DNA of 44,619 nt from a virus. The position numbers and the translations under genes were made by a program. The number at the start of each line of letters is the position of its first letter. The stretch's first letter is position 1. Where the stretch lies: positions 1-44,619 of IMG/VR virus record IMGVR_UViG_3300020034_000032; one strand, given 5' to 3'. The notes under the pieces were generated by a model. That model searched no databases. It was given only the letters and a program-made list of their open reading frames with translations, and was not told the DNA's origin. Shown here one piece after another: positions 31,707 through 38,482 of the stretch.

Positions 31707-32097
31707 TTCCCTCTCCCTTTTCGAATCTTGTCCGCCACCATTCGGTGGCGGGGTCGGGCTCTATCTCGATCACCGCCACCCCGTTGTCCCGCGCTTGGCG
31801 GGTCATGTCGGCGGTGCCTCTTCCTCCCCAGAACGCGACGACCGCGTCGACTGGGTAGCCCTCGTGCAGCATGAGTCGGTTGCGGATCGGCCCGGCTGCT
31901 TTCTGGTCGTGGAACCAGTCCGGGTAGTACACCCGGTGGTGGATGCGCTTGGCTCGGGCGTAGGTGATGGCGAGGGAATCTATCCCGGCTGTTCCCCCGG
32001 CAATAATTTCCGTGGGCCCTATTCCGCCCAGCCTACTTGATAGATATACGTAACTGCATGACTCGAACCAGCGGGACCCGCAGACGATGATCCTCAC
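31699..32097 (-). CDS. SLOG-family protein (DUF2493, YspA-like)
   Basis: A 132-aa Rossmannoid protein: RIIVCGSRWFES at the start, EIIAGGTAGIDSLAITYA in the middle, VDAVVAFWGGRGTADMTRQA and IEIEPDP at the end. This is the SLOG fold of DUF2493/YspA proteins, predicted to bind a nucleotide or nucleotide-derived ligand. Substrate unknown. GTG 32097 overlaps the stop of the DUF397-like gene (GTGA). The ATAGATATACGTAA repeat lies inside this gene at 32040-32053. Confidence 0.78.
   Translation of the reverse strand: MRIIVCGSRWFESCSYVYLSSRLGGIGPTEIIAGGTAGIDSLAITYARAKRIHHRVYYPDWFHDQKAAGPIRNRLMLHEGYPVDAVVAFWGGRGTADMTRQARDNGVAVIEIEPDPATEWWRTRFEKGEGNG
32040..32053. repeat. 14-bp direct repeat, copy 1
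   Basis: ATAGATATACGTAA, identical to 32279-32292. A/T-rich against a GC-rich background. This copy is inside the SLOG gene. Confidence 0.7.
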
Positions 32098-32261
32098 GGG
32101 GTGACCCGGCGCACGAAATCGATGTACTGCTGCCATTCTTCGAGGGTGAACTTCATCGCGCCCCGGCGCGGATGCGCCGTGTCTACGACATACACGATTC
32201 CATTTTCCTCGAACACGCTCACACACTCCCCGGTGTCACAGCGGAATTCCCAGTCATACAT
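32094..32261 (-). CDS. DUF397-like small protein
   Basis: A 55-aa gene shorter than usual ORF cut-offs. It reads YDWEFRCDTGECVSVFEENG, then VYVVDTAHPRRG and MKFTLEEWQQYIDFVRR. This follows the DUF397 plan: GxCV-x-V, then V-x-V-x-D-x3-P, then L-x-F-[ST]-x-x-EW-x-x-[FY]. In actinomycetes DUF397 proteins are usually partners of helix-turn-helix regulators. GGAGG and GTGGAG precede the ATG at 32261. The stop overlaps the SLOG GTG. Family inferred from pattern. Confidence 0.66.
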   Translation of the reverse strand: MYDWEFRCDTGECVSVFEENGIVYVVDTAHPRRGAMKFTLEEWQQYIDFVRRVTP

Positions 32262-32278
32262 CTCCACCCCTCCATTTC

Positions 32279-32292
32279 ATAGATATACGTAA
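32279..32292. repeat. 14-bp direct repeat, copy 2
   Basis: ATAGATATACGTAA just upstream of the DUF397-like gene and touching the terminator hairpin at 32288. It may be an operator or an A/T-rich site for the neighbouring Lsr2-type protein. Confidence 0.65.
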
Positions 32293-32320
32293 GCCCGGAG
32301 GATATACCCCCGGGCTTACG
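32288..32320. terminator. Hairpin between Lsr2-like and DUF397-like genes
   Basis: CGTAAGCCCGG (32288-32298) and CCGGGCTTACG (32310-32320) form a perfect 11-bp stem with an 11-nt loop, downstream of the leftward Lsr2-like gene. Confidence 0.65.
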
Positions 32321-32380
32321 CCGCCTAGCCGCGCCACAATGGCAGCACTGAAACCGCTAGCTCTCGGACCCTATCCGAGC

Positions 32381-32402
32381 ACTCCCCTTTAAAAGGGGGA
32401 GT
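32381..32402. terminator. Hairpin just after the Lsr2-like stop
   Basis: ACTCCCC (32381-32387) pairs with GGGGAGT (32396-32402) around an A/T-rich loop, 2 nt past the leftward stop. Together with the 32288 hairpin it isolates the genes to the left. The 142-nt gap 32262-32403 holds no gene. Confidence 0.6.
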
Positions 32403-32403
32403 C

Positions 32404-32793
32404 TCACTTCGTGACCTCGGCCTCGACCTCCTGGGTCGGAGCCGTCGACGCGTTAGCGTCGGCCGTGTACGGGACTAGCGACGCCGTCGCCTTGTCCCAC
32501 TCGTTCTGCAGGCGCTTGATCCGACGATCGAACACACCGGTCGCGGCATCCCACTCGTCCGCGAACACCTTCTTGATCTCGCCTGCCCGAGCGGCCGAAA
32601 GTCGGCCCCGGGTCGGCAGGTCCAGACCACGGGTCCGCGCGAACGCACGCACCTGCGAGTCGTGGAGTTCCGTCGATTCCGGCTTCACGATCACGTCCGC
32701 GTCGTCCGCCGGCTCGACCGCGACCGCGCCGAACTTCTGGTCATCGGCAGTCTCGGCCTTCGCCGGAGCTGCCGTCTCATTCTTAGCTGTCAT
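32404..32793 (-). CDS. Lsr2-type DNA-binding protein lacking the N-terminal oligomerisation domain
   Basis: A 129-aa protein. Residues ~43-78 (SQVRAFARTRG, then LPTRGRLSAARAGEI) match the Lsr2 C-terminal domain, whose RGR loop enters the minor groove of A/T-rich DNA. The usual Lsr2 N-terminal oligomerisation domain is absent; the first 40 residues are acidic and disordered and the last 30 Thr/Ala/Glu-rich. It could compete with host Lsr2 or silence phage genes. AGGAGGTGA, a near-perfect ribosome site, precedes the ATG, so high expression is likely. Confidence 0.7.
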   Translation of the reverse strand: MTAKNETAAPAKAETADDQKFGAVAVEPADDADVIVKPESTELHDSQVRAFARTRGLDLPTRGRLSAARAGEIKKVFADEWDAATGVFDRRIKRLQNEWDKATASLVPYTADANASTAPTQEVEAEVTK

Positions 32794-32805
32794 CTAATTC
32801 ACCTC

Positions 32806-33279
32806 CTAGCCCCACTGGACTTCACACAGGCCATGTGAGCAGTTGTACCTGGTGTACGGCTTGTTGTTCTTCCCCTGACCCTGCTTCACCAGCATCGGGC
32901 CGTGCTCGGGGTGGTCCTTGCAGTACTTCGTCGGAACGGGCGGCACGTACGGCTGCGGTGCCGCCTCGCGCTGGGCCCAGACCGGTGGTGCCTCCGACTG
33001 CGGCTGGTTGCCCGGTCCAGTGGCGTACGTGTTCGCCGGCTGCCAGCCGGCCGGGGTGGAGGTTCCCGCCGGCACGATAGTCGCGACGGACCCAGCAGCC
33101 GGCACGTTGAAGTTGGCGAACATCTCGATCCCGACGCCCATCTTCACTTCCAGCGCCTTCGCCACGTCGTAGCCGTAAAACGCGGCCACCTGATCGAGCA
33201 CACCCTGCCAGGTGTCCGATCCGATGGTCATGATGTTCTCGCCCTGCTTGATGTTCACCGAACAGACTGCGGCACTCAT
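32806..33279 (-). CDS. Hypothetical protein with C-terminal zinc-like motif
   Basis: A 157-aa protein. A helical start (DTWQGVLDQVAAFYGYDVAK), a long Pro/Ala/Gly-rich linker and a C-terminal Cys/His group (KYCKDHPEHGPM ... YNCSHGLCEVQWG) that could hold zinc. AGGAGGG precedes the ATG. It sits upstream of the Lsr2-like gene and downstream of the Cas4-like nuclease, 12-17 nt from each. Not recognised. Confidence 0.6.
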   Translation of the reverse strand: MSAAVCSVNIKQGENIMTIGSDTWQGVLDQVAAFYGYDVAKALEVKMGVGIEMFANFNVPAAGSVATIVPAGTSTPAGWQPANTYATGPGNQPQSEAPPVWAQREAAPQPYVPPVPTKYCKDHPEHGPMLVKQGQGKNNKPYTRYNCSHGLCEVQWG

Positions 33280-33296
33280 CGACCCTCCTGGGGGTT

Positions 33297-34079
33297 CTAC
33301 TTTTGATAGAACTCACAATAGCGGTTAACTGAGCATGTGCCGCACATGGGAGTGACATGAGGTATGAAGATTTCAGCTTCGATCGCCCGATTCACCGTCT
33401 CGAACTGGTAGCCGAGACTGTCGGCGGTGAAACGGCTCAGGTCGAACATCTGGGTGGTGGTTCCCTTGCGGGTCATGTAGTAGGCCCCCCAGGTCACGGG
33501 CTTCTTGAAGAGTCGTTCCAACAGCACCGAATAAAGGCCAAGCTGCTCCGGACCGGGTTCGCGGGAGCCCGTCTTGTAGTCGATGGGGCAGAGCACCCCT
33601 GTTGGATCTTCCAGGACGACATCCACGAAGGCTTTTACCTCAACACCACCGAGTATCCCAGTAGTTTCAATCTCTACGGCTGGCACGCCATCGACATTCG
33701 CGAGCTTCCAACCGCCAGCGTCCATGCCTTCGCGCCAGCGTACGTAGTCCGTGACCATCACCCGGCCGTTAGTGCGCCACCAGTCGATGTCCTCTTTGTT
33801 CGGCCACTGTTTGGTAGCCCGACCGCCCACCATCCACTTATCGCGGTTCGGCTCGACCTTGTCCAACTCGGAGAGCCGGTACTCAAAATCGGCGGTGAAG
33901 TGATCTTCCGCAGTCCCGTTCAGCCGGCCTAGCTCGCAGGCTTCCAGCGTGGCGTGGACGGCCGAACCGCCCGGAAACCAGACGGCCGGCAACTCCGGGA
34001 CGTTGTCGACCCGGTGCAGCTTGTACTTCCAGGAGCAGTCCAGGTACTCGCTTTTTTGTGAATAGCTTCTGTGCGTCAT
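33297..34079 (-). CDS. Cas4/RecB-like exonuclease with Fe-S cysteines
   Basis: A 260-aa PD-(D/E)XK nuclease. SYSQKSEYLDCSWKYKL (Cys15) opens the fold; FVDVVLEDPTG and CPIDYKTGSREPG give the Asp and D-x-K active site; QLGLYSVLLERLF is the conserved Gln helix; the end MCGTCSVNRYC supplies Cys246, Cys249 and Cys255. Four Cys in this layout bind a 4Fe-4S cluster in Cas4/AddB-type enzymes. Phage members act in recombination or DNA processing; no CRISPR array is present. It overlaps a small membrane gene by four bases. Confidence 0.83.
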   Translation of the reverse strand: MTHRSYSQKSEYLDCSWKYKLHRVDNVPELPAVWFPGGSAVHATLEACELGRLNGTAEDHFTADFEYRLSELDKVEPNRDKWMVGGRATKQWPNKEDIDWWRTNGRVMVTDYVRWREGMDAGGWKLANVDGVPAVEIETTGILGGVEVKAFVDVVLEDPTGVLCPIDYKTGSREPGPEQLGLYSVLLERLFKKPVTWGAYYMTRKGTTTQMFDLSRFTADSLGYQFETVNRAIEAEIFIPHVTPMCGTCSVNRYCEFYQK

Positions 34080-34207
34080 GCGGTAGATCCTAGGTGCGCC
34101 ATCACCCACAGGACGAACAGCAGCGCCAACATTCCCAGGCCGCACCAGAGCGCGACGCCGACGATCGGCACGATGATCTGGTCGGCGAACCACTTCACAT
34201 ATTTCAT
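34076..34207 (-). CDS. Small membrane protein
   Basis: A 43-aa protein (KYVKWFADQIIVPIVGVALW ... FVLWVMAHLGSTA) that is nearly all one or two membrane spans. ATG 34207 has no strong ribosome site; the ATGA overlap with the Cas4-like gene supports it. Function unknown. Confidence 0.55.
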   Translation of the reverse strand: MKYVKWFADQIIVPIVGVALWCGLGMLALLFVLWVMAHLGSTA

Positions 34208-34220
34208 GCCCTGAGGGTAG

Positions 34221-34254
34221 CGAGAAGCCACCGGGTGTAGCCGGTGGCTTCTCG
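34221..34254. terminator. Strong hairpin
   Basis: CGAGAAGCCACCGG (34221-34234) and CCGGTGGCTTCTCG (34241-34254) are a perfect 14-bp inverted repeat with a 6-nt loop, between two leftward genes. The arms resemble those of the hairpin at 34707-34738. Confidence 0.72.
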
Positions 34255-34282
34255 TTATGCGCAGCGCACGCATGGTGTTGCG

Positions 34283-34486
34283 TCACACCGGGTCATCTGG
34301 GCCCGGATGTTCAGATCGTAGCCTGCGGTTCCGCGCGATGAACGCCCTGTACGGTCCATAACAGTCGCGGTGAATGAGCGAGCCCTCGGCCTGAACGGCC
34401 AGCGTGCCCTGGGTGATCGGCGCGAAGCACGCCGCGCAGCACATGCTAGGCATCGTCGCACCGGCTTCGCTCGTCGCCGTGGACAC
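34283..34486 (-). CDS. Small zinc-finger-like protein
   Basis: A 67-aa protein with MCCAACFAPITQGTLAV and LIHRDCYGPY: CxxC followed 20-odd residues later by HxxC, a compact zinc-binding pattern. GTG 34486 is used; ATG 34453 just before the Cys pair is an alternative and would give 56 aa. It overlaps the next gene upstream by 41 nt. Confidence 0.52.
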   Translation of the reverse strand: MSTATSEAGATMPSMCCAACFAPITQGTLAVQAEGSLIHRDCYGPYRAFIARNRRLRSEHPGPDDPV

Positions 34487-34685
34487 GGTCGGCTCGCCAC
34501 CGTAGCGCGAAGTCCATCCGGTCTTTCTGTGCCGCCTCGTACTGCTCCCGGAGCGCTTTCTCCTCGGCGAGCAGTAGCTGAAAAGCGGGGTCGTCCCAGA
34601 TCGGCTCGTTGAGGAGCTGGCCCATGGTGCGCCAGCGGGGTACGTCCGGGTCGTCGCTGTGGGCCATGTCGTTGAGTAGTTCCAT
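34446..34685 (-). CDS. Hypothetical protein, possible long isoform
   Basis: A 79-aa protein from ATG 34685, with AAGGGAGAG 3 nt upstream. It is acidic and helical (ELLNDMAHSDDPDVPRW ... LLLAEEKALREQYEAAQ). The same frame continues upstream to ATG 34781, which has its own GGGGAGCAGG; that longer version is read straight through the 34707-34738 hairpin. Not recognised. Confidence 0.6.
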   Translation of the reverse strand: MELLNDMAHSDDPDVPRWRTMGQLLNEPIWDDPAFQLLLAEEKALREQYEAAQKDRMDFALRWRADRVHGDERSRCDDA

Positions 34686-34706
34686 GATCTCTCCCTTAGG
34701 GGTAAC

Positions 34707-34738
34707 GAGAAGCCCCCGGGGTGAGCCGGGGGCTTCTC
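34707..34738. terminator. Strong hairpin, possible attenuator
   Basis: GAGAAGCCCCCGG (34707-34719) and CCGGGGGCTTCTC (34726-34738) form a perfect 13-bp stem with a 6-nt loop, 22 nt before the leftward ATG 34685. There is no T run. A frame with its own ribosome site crosses it. Confidence 0.72.
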
Positions 34739-34812
34739 TAGGGAGAGGCAAGATAACCAACCGACTCACGTCCGTCGCCATCTGACCTGCTCCCCTACGT
34801 TAGCAGGTGTTT

Positions 34813-35379
34813 CTAGTCGCAGGCAGTGTTCACGGCATCTTGTGCCGCCTGGTTACTCGGGTTGTTCACGGCGTTCGTGATCGCCTGGTCACACTTGTTG
34901 GCGCTGGTCGACGCCGCACCCACCAGGGCGAAGAACGTGATCAACTCCACGACCGCGATGACGGCGGCCAGGATGCCCAGCGACAGGCCCCAGGTGGCCA
35001 TGGTCCTGTTCGTCGCTTCGCCCCGGCTGGCCCGCTTGCGGCCGATCGCGCCGAAGATGATCGCCAGCACGGACAGCGGACCGCCGACCCACGGACCCAG
35101 GAAGTACGTGAACGTGAAGCACAGGCCGACGATGCCGCAGACCAGGGCAGTGATGCCCAGCCCGTTTTTGGGCTGTGCCGGCTGCAGGTGGCCGAACGCC
35201 ACCGGGCTCATCGGCTGCACCGCGTACAGCGGGGGACCGACCGCCCCACCGAACAGGTTCGGATCGTACGGCTGGGCCACGTTCTGATGCTGATACTGCG
35301 GTGCCTCCCGGTATGTCTCAGCGCCCACGGTGGGGTCGGGCGCGACCGGGTAGCCCTCGGCGTTCTGCGGGTTTGTCAT
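34813..35379 (-). CDS. DUF4190-like membrane protein
   Basis: A 188-aa protein. The first ~80 residues are Pro/Gln/Tyr-rich and cytoplasmic-looking. Two hydrophobic blocks follow (GLGITALVCGIVGLCFTFTY and GGPLSVLAIIFGAIGRKRAS) and a third (GLSLGILAAVIAVVELITFF), then a polar tail. This is the DUF4190 pattern common in actinobacterial membrane proteins. AGGGAGAG precedes the ATG. It may have come from a host; role unknown. Confidence 0.75.
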   Translation of the reverse strand: MTNPQNAEGYPVAPDPTVGAETYREAPQYQHQNVAQPYDPNLFGGAVGPPLYAVQPMSPVAFGHLQPAQPKNGLGITALVCGIVGLCFTFTYFLGPWVGGPLSVLAIIFGAIGRKRASRGEATNRTMATWGLSLGILAAVIAVVELITFFALVGAASTSANKCDQAITNAVNNPSNQAAQDAVNTACD

Positions 35380-35641
35380 TGTCTCTCCCTCTAGATTCTG
35401 CCGCCCGAAATGGTGCGGCATGATTTTCGCACAGGTACAGCGTGCCGCCGGCTTCCTTGCGGATGTAGATGGCGCGCGAGGCTGGCAGGAAAGCCCTGCC
35501 GGTACCCCAGTTCTCGTGCAGGTTCACTACGCACGGCGTGCATAGCTCATGGCGCTTCCCGGGCACCCGGGACCACACCGGCTTAGTCGCGGTCTTCTTC
35601 GGCTTCGCTTCCGGTTCGATGTTGCCGAACAAGTCGGTCAT
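35318..35641 (-). CDS. Small protein with zinc-ribbon-like Cys pairs
   Basis: A 107-aa protein starting TDLFGNIEPEAKPKKTATK. HELCTPCVVNLHENWG and TLYLCENHAAPF give CxxC and CxxH, a possible zinc site. The Arg-rich C-terminus overlaps the DUF4190-like gene by 62 nt. The ATG overlaps the previous stop (ATGA). Not assigned to a family. Confidence 0.55.
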   Translation of the reverse strand: MTDLFGNIEPEAKPKKTATKPVWSRVPGKRHELCTPCVVNLHENWGTGRAFLPASRAIYIRKEAGGTLYLCENHAAPFRAAESRGRDNDKPAERRGLPGRARPHRGR

Positions 35642-36090
35642 GGTCCCAGATGCTCCCCGAGATAGCCGGTCGGCCGGTGAGCCTGGCAGAACCGGCCCCC
35701 CGAGAACTGCAGGGATCGGTGTGACCCGCATTTTTCGCACGGCCCAGCACCGCCCCACATCAGTGGCCACGGCGGATTGTCGGGCCATTCGAGCAGCGGG
35801 TCCTTGCCGGCCGCTTTGCGCTTGTATTTGACCCGGTCCTTGTTGGCCCAGGCTTTGCATTCGGCGCACTTGCAGCCGTAGATCTTGTAGCTGTATCCGG
35901 TGCCATGCCGGAGCTGACCCTGGTCACCTTTGGCCAGTGCGTTCGCTTTCATGCGGATTTTGTAGAGCATGTACGCCTCGCGGCACGCCCGGCACGGTCG
36001 GGCCGATAGCTTCCCGATCTCTCGGTGGCGTTTCGCTTCGATCCGGTACCGGTACACCGTTCCGTGCTTCCCGGGGATTTTCGCGCCCAT
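35638..36090 (-). CDS. Multi zinc-ribbon protein
   Basis: A 150-aa basic protein with three Cys/His groups: ARPCRACREAYML, HGTGYSYKIYGCKCAECKAW and GPCEKCGSHRS...FCQAHRP. The HGT-x-GY-x4-GC-x-C-x2-C phrase recurs in actinophage zinc proteins, likely nucleic-acid binders. GAGGGAGG precedes the ATG. A hairpin at 36110-36148 separates it from the ParB-like gene. Confidence 0.65.
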   Translation of the reverse strand: MGAKIPGKHGTVYRYRIEAKRHREIGKLSARPCRACREAYMLYKIRMKANALAKGDQGQLRHGTGYSYKIYGCKCAECKAWANKDRVKYKRKAAGKDPLLEWPDNPPWPLMWGGAGPCEKCGSHRSLQFSGGRFCQAHRPTGYLGEHLGP

Positions 36091-36109
36091 GTTGCCTCCC
36101 TCGCGGTAG

Positions 36110-36148
36110 AGCGGGCCCCTGCCGCTCTATATTCGGCAGGGGCCCGCT
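36110..36148. terminator. Strong hairpin after the ParB-like gene
   Basis: AGCGGGCCCCTGCCG (36110-36124) and CGGCAGGGGCCCGCT (36134-36148) are a perfect 15-bp inverted repeat with a 9-nt loop, 4 nt past the leftward ParB-like stop. It probably ends that transcript. Confidence 0.75.
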
Positions 36149-36151
36149 AGC

Positions 36152-37081
36152 TCACCGCCAGTTCGGCAGCTTCGTGGTGGTCCGACGACGGTTGTACTCG
36201 TCCATGGCGTTCTCACAGACGGCATCCGGCACTGAGCCACCCCGCAGTGCCCGCAGGCCGCGTGAGCGACCCAGGAGGCCCTGCGCGCCGCCTTCGTAGC
36301 CGGCCATGCGCCGGGTCATGTCTGGCACGTCGATCTCATCGCCGTAGCGGATAAAGATCTTGCCGAACGCGGCCACGATCGACCGGTTCGCCGTGATCTG
36401 GTGGGCACCCCACGCGCGGGTGATCACCGACAGGGTGCGGTTCAGGGCAATCGGCGACTGCCCGTAGATGTTCTCGGTCGTGTCGACGCAGGCCAGGTAC
36501 GGACCCTTGCCGCCGGCCATCACCTTCCAGCCGTACGACTCCAACAGCTTGTTGATGTTGATGGCGGTCTCGTCGCCCTCGACCAGGCGGGCGTGGAACA
36601 GGGCTAGCTTCGACACCGGGATGCGGTTGTTGCGCAGCCGGAACATCAGCGCCTCGTCAGCTTGCGACAGACCCTTGTACACCTCACAGTGGACCACGTC
36701 GTCCTCGGCGAAGCCGTACACCCGCAGCACCTCGGCCCGGTGCGCACCGTCGATGGTGGCGTACAGGCCGTTCGGCCGCTGCGACACACACAGCAGACCG
36801 AGCGCGTCCAGGTCCAACGTGCTCACGATCTTGTCGACCTTGTGCATGTCCAGACCACGCTGATACTCCGGATCGGAGAACAGCAGGTTCAGCGCGATCC
36901 ACTCGGTGGTGGTCGGCTTCGCCGTCAGCGTCGCGACTCGCGCCGCTTCGCGTTCGCTTCCATCCGTGCCCGTGCTGCCGTCTGGCCCACCGATGCTTTC
37001 ATCGCTCGCCACTCGGGTGACCGGAGCCGATTTACGGCCCGCGCTAGGACGGACTTCGACTTTTGTAGTTCGGTTAGCCAT
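36152..37081 (-). CDS. ParB-like nuclease-domain protein
   Basis: A 309-aa protein. After a ~60-aa Ser/Thr/Gly-rich start comes a ParB/Srx-type domain: YQRGLDMHKVDKIVSTLD, then LCVSQRPNGLYATIDGAHRA, where DGxHR is the typical nucleotide-binding loop. A helical C-terminal part follows (ALNRTLSVITRAWGAH). Such phage proteins may bind or nick DNA; there is no ParA partner. GAGGGAGAG precedes the ATG. The first 157 nt overlap the end of the upstream gene in another frame. Confidence 0.72.
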   Translation of the reverse strand: MANRTTKVEVRPSAGRKSAPVTRVASDESIGGPDGSTGTDGSEREAARVATLTAKPTTTEWIALNLLFSDPEYQRGLDMHKVDKIVSTLDLDALGLLCVSQRPNGLYATIDGAHRAEVLRVYGFAEDDVVHCEVYKGLSQADEALMFRLRNNRIPVSKLALFHARLVEGDETAININKLLESYGWKVMAGGKGPYLACVDTTENIYGQSPIALNRTLSVITRAWGAHQITANRSIVAAFGKIFIRYGDEIDVPDMTRRMAGYEGGAQGLLGRSRGLRALRGGSVPDAVCENAMDEYNRRRTTTKLPNWR

Positions 37082-37749
37082 TTCTCTCGCTCTCCCTCGG
37101 ATATGGACGAATGAATGTCGCCCAGGTTCCGTAACCCGTCAGCCAAACCGGCCATGACGGTCACCGCGCCTTCATATGCGCGGCGTTGTGCGGCAGCGTT
37201 GGTGATCTCCACTCGCGCCTTGGCCCGCACGATCTTCGGTGGTTCGCCGTTCAGCGCCCGTAGGACCGCTTCGCGGGTAATCACCTGTGCCTCGCGGCAC
37301 TTGCCCAACGCCACCTCGAAGGCGGCGTCGGAGTATTCGGCCAGCACCCAAATGTTGCTGGCGGGGGTTCTGCTCTTGAGATCACGCAGCCGGAATGCGG
37401 TGCTGGCCGGCAGGCGGCCCCCGTGCCTGGCCATCAGGCCCTTGTCCTGTGCGGCACGGATAGACACCATCAGGGCCCGGTCGGCCCGGCGCTCGATCTC
37501 GTAGATGAGTAGTCGGCGGGCCGCATCGCGCTCGATGGCGGCCCGAGTGCCATCCTTGGACCCGTGGGTCCAAGGATGCAGTTCCGTCTTGAGGGTGACC
37601 ACGAATTCGTCGACTAGTTTTATGTCGCCGGCCCGTGCTCGCACCGGTAGTTTCTCGGTCGCGTACGCCAGGTACTTCCTGGCTTTCGCTTCGGCTCGGT
37701 CCACGTCTCCATCCGGGGGACGTGGGTGTGCGGATCGGGTTCCTGGCAT
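36925..37749 (-). CDS. Hypothetical helical protein
   Basis: A 274-aa strongly basic, mostly helical protein with many Arg/Ala/Glu stretches (ARRLLIYEIERRADRALM, AVNRLRSPEWRAMKASVG). AAGGGAGAG lies 4 nt before the ATG at 37749. Its last 157 nt overlap the ParB-like gene. It could be a DNA-binding or packaging-related factor, but no family is recognised. Confidence 0.62.
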   Translation of the reverse strand: MPGTRSAHPRPPDGDVDRAEAKARKYLAYATEKLPVRARAGDIKLVDEFVVTLKTELHPWTHGSKDGTRAAIERDAARRLLIYEIERRADRALMVSIRAAQDKGLMARHGGRLPASTAFRLRDLKSRTPASNIWVLAEYSDAAFEVALGKCREAQVITREAVLRALNGEPPKIVRAKARVEITNAAAQRRAYEGAVTVMAGLADGLRNLGDIHSSISEGEREKWLTELQKSKSVLARAVNRLRSPEWRAMKASVGQTAARARMEANAKRRESRR

Positions 37750-37772
37750 CTTGCTCTCCCTTGTTGTGAACA

Positions 37773-37811
37773 GGCCGACCCCTGAGCCATCCCCATGTCC
37801 AGGGGCCGGTC
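37773..37811. terminator. Imperfect hairpin
   Basis: GGCCGACCCCTG (37773-37784) pairs, with a mismatch and a wobble, with CAGGGGCCGGTC (37800-37811) in the gap between two leftward genes. Weaker than the others. Confidence 0.42.
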
Positions 37812-37813
37812 CG

Positions 37814-38245
37814 TTATCGTGCGCCCGCAAACAAAGGCCGTGGTCGGGCCACGACTGCGGTCCTGCGGGGAACCGTGCGCCGAATCGTCGGCGGTTTACC
37901 TAAATCGGAAACGATCTTGTCCATGTTGGATCGGAACCGGAGCAGCGCCAGGTCCGTCTCCGGGAAAAGCACGGGACGGGTGAACGTGACGCCGGCAGCG
38001 CGCCGAATTGATCGGAGGGGCTGCGCCGAATCGGCCGGTTTCGCTTGGAGAACTTGAAGCCATTCGCCGGTACTTTCGTCGTCGGCAGCCCCAGCATTTC
38101 CGAACAGGTCGCGTGAATGCGTTGGTGCGCCTGGTTTTCCGTGAACTGGCTTCGAAAGCTTGGCAGTCGCACTCAGAAAGCTAGGTCCGAAAGCTACGAA
38201 AGCTACAGCCAGCGACCCAACGACCTGGGCCAAGATCTCGATCAT
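37814..38245 (-). CDS. Hypothetical protein with N-terminal membrane segment
   Basis: A 143-aa protein: hydrophobic start (IEILAQVVGSLAVAFVAF), then Lys/Pro-rich and acidic stretches and a basic end (RRTVPRRTAVVARPRPLF). Probably one membrane span with the rest inside. GGAAGGG precedes the ATG. Not recognised. Confidence 0.58.
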   Translation of the reverse strand: MIEILAQVVGSLAVAFVAFGPSFLSATAKLSKPVHGKPGAPTHSRDLFGNAGAADDESTGEWLQVLQAKPADSAQPLRSIRRAAGVTFTRPVLFPETDLALLRFRSNMDKIVSDLGKPPTIRRTVPRRTAVVARPRPLFAGAR

Positions 38246-38257
38246 GTTCGTACCCTT

Positions 38258-38304
38258 CCTGCCGGGTGCGGGGGTGTCACTGACAGTAACCCGCACCGGG
38301 CAGG
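38258..38304. terminator. Long hairpin
   Basis: CCTGCCGGGTGCGGG (38258-38272) and CCCGCACCGGGCAGG (38290-38304) pair at 14 of 15 positions, between two leftward genes. Confidence 0.65.
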
Positions 38305-38311
38305 GTGGCAA

Positions 38312-38482
38312 CTACTTACGTACGGCGGTCCGTTGAATCTCGCGAATATGGTCGGAGAGCAACGGCCGGTTAATGCCGTTGCCACCGATCACGCCACACG
38401 AGCAGAACGGCGGCACGCCCCCCTCGAAAGGGACCGTGATGATGTGGCCGGGCACGCCCGGCTGAATCGGCTCACCGGTCAT
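38312..38482 (-). CDS. Very small protein
   Basis: A 56-aa protein (TGEPIQPGVPGHIITVPFEG ... CSCGVIGGNGINRPLLSDH) with a CSCG that may bind metal. ATG 38482 is fixed by the overlap with the 34-aa membrane peptide gene (ATGA). Not recognised. Confidence 0.52.
   Translation of the reverse strand: MTGEPIQPGVPGHIITVPFEGGVPPFCSCGVIGGNGINRPLLSDHIREIQRTAVRK

Noticed and set aside
33297-34079. CRISPR system suggested by the Cas4-like protein
   Set aside because: No regularly spaced repeats or other cas genes were seen; solitary Cas4-like nucleases are common in phages.
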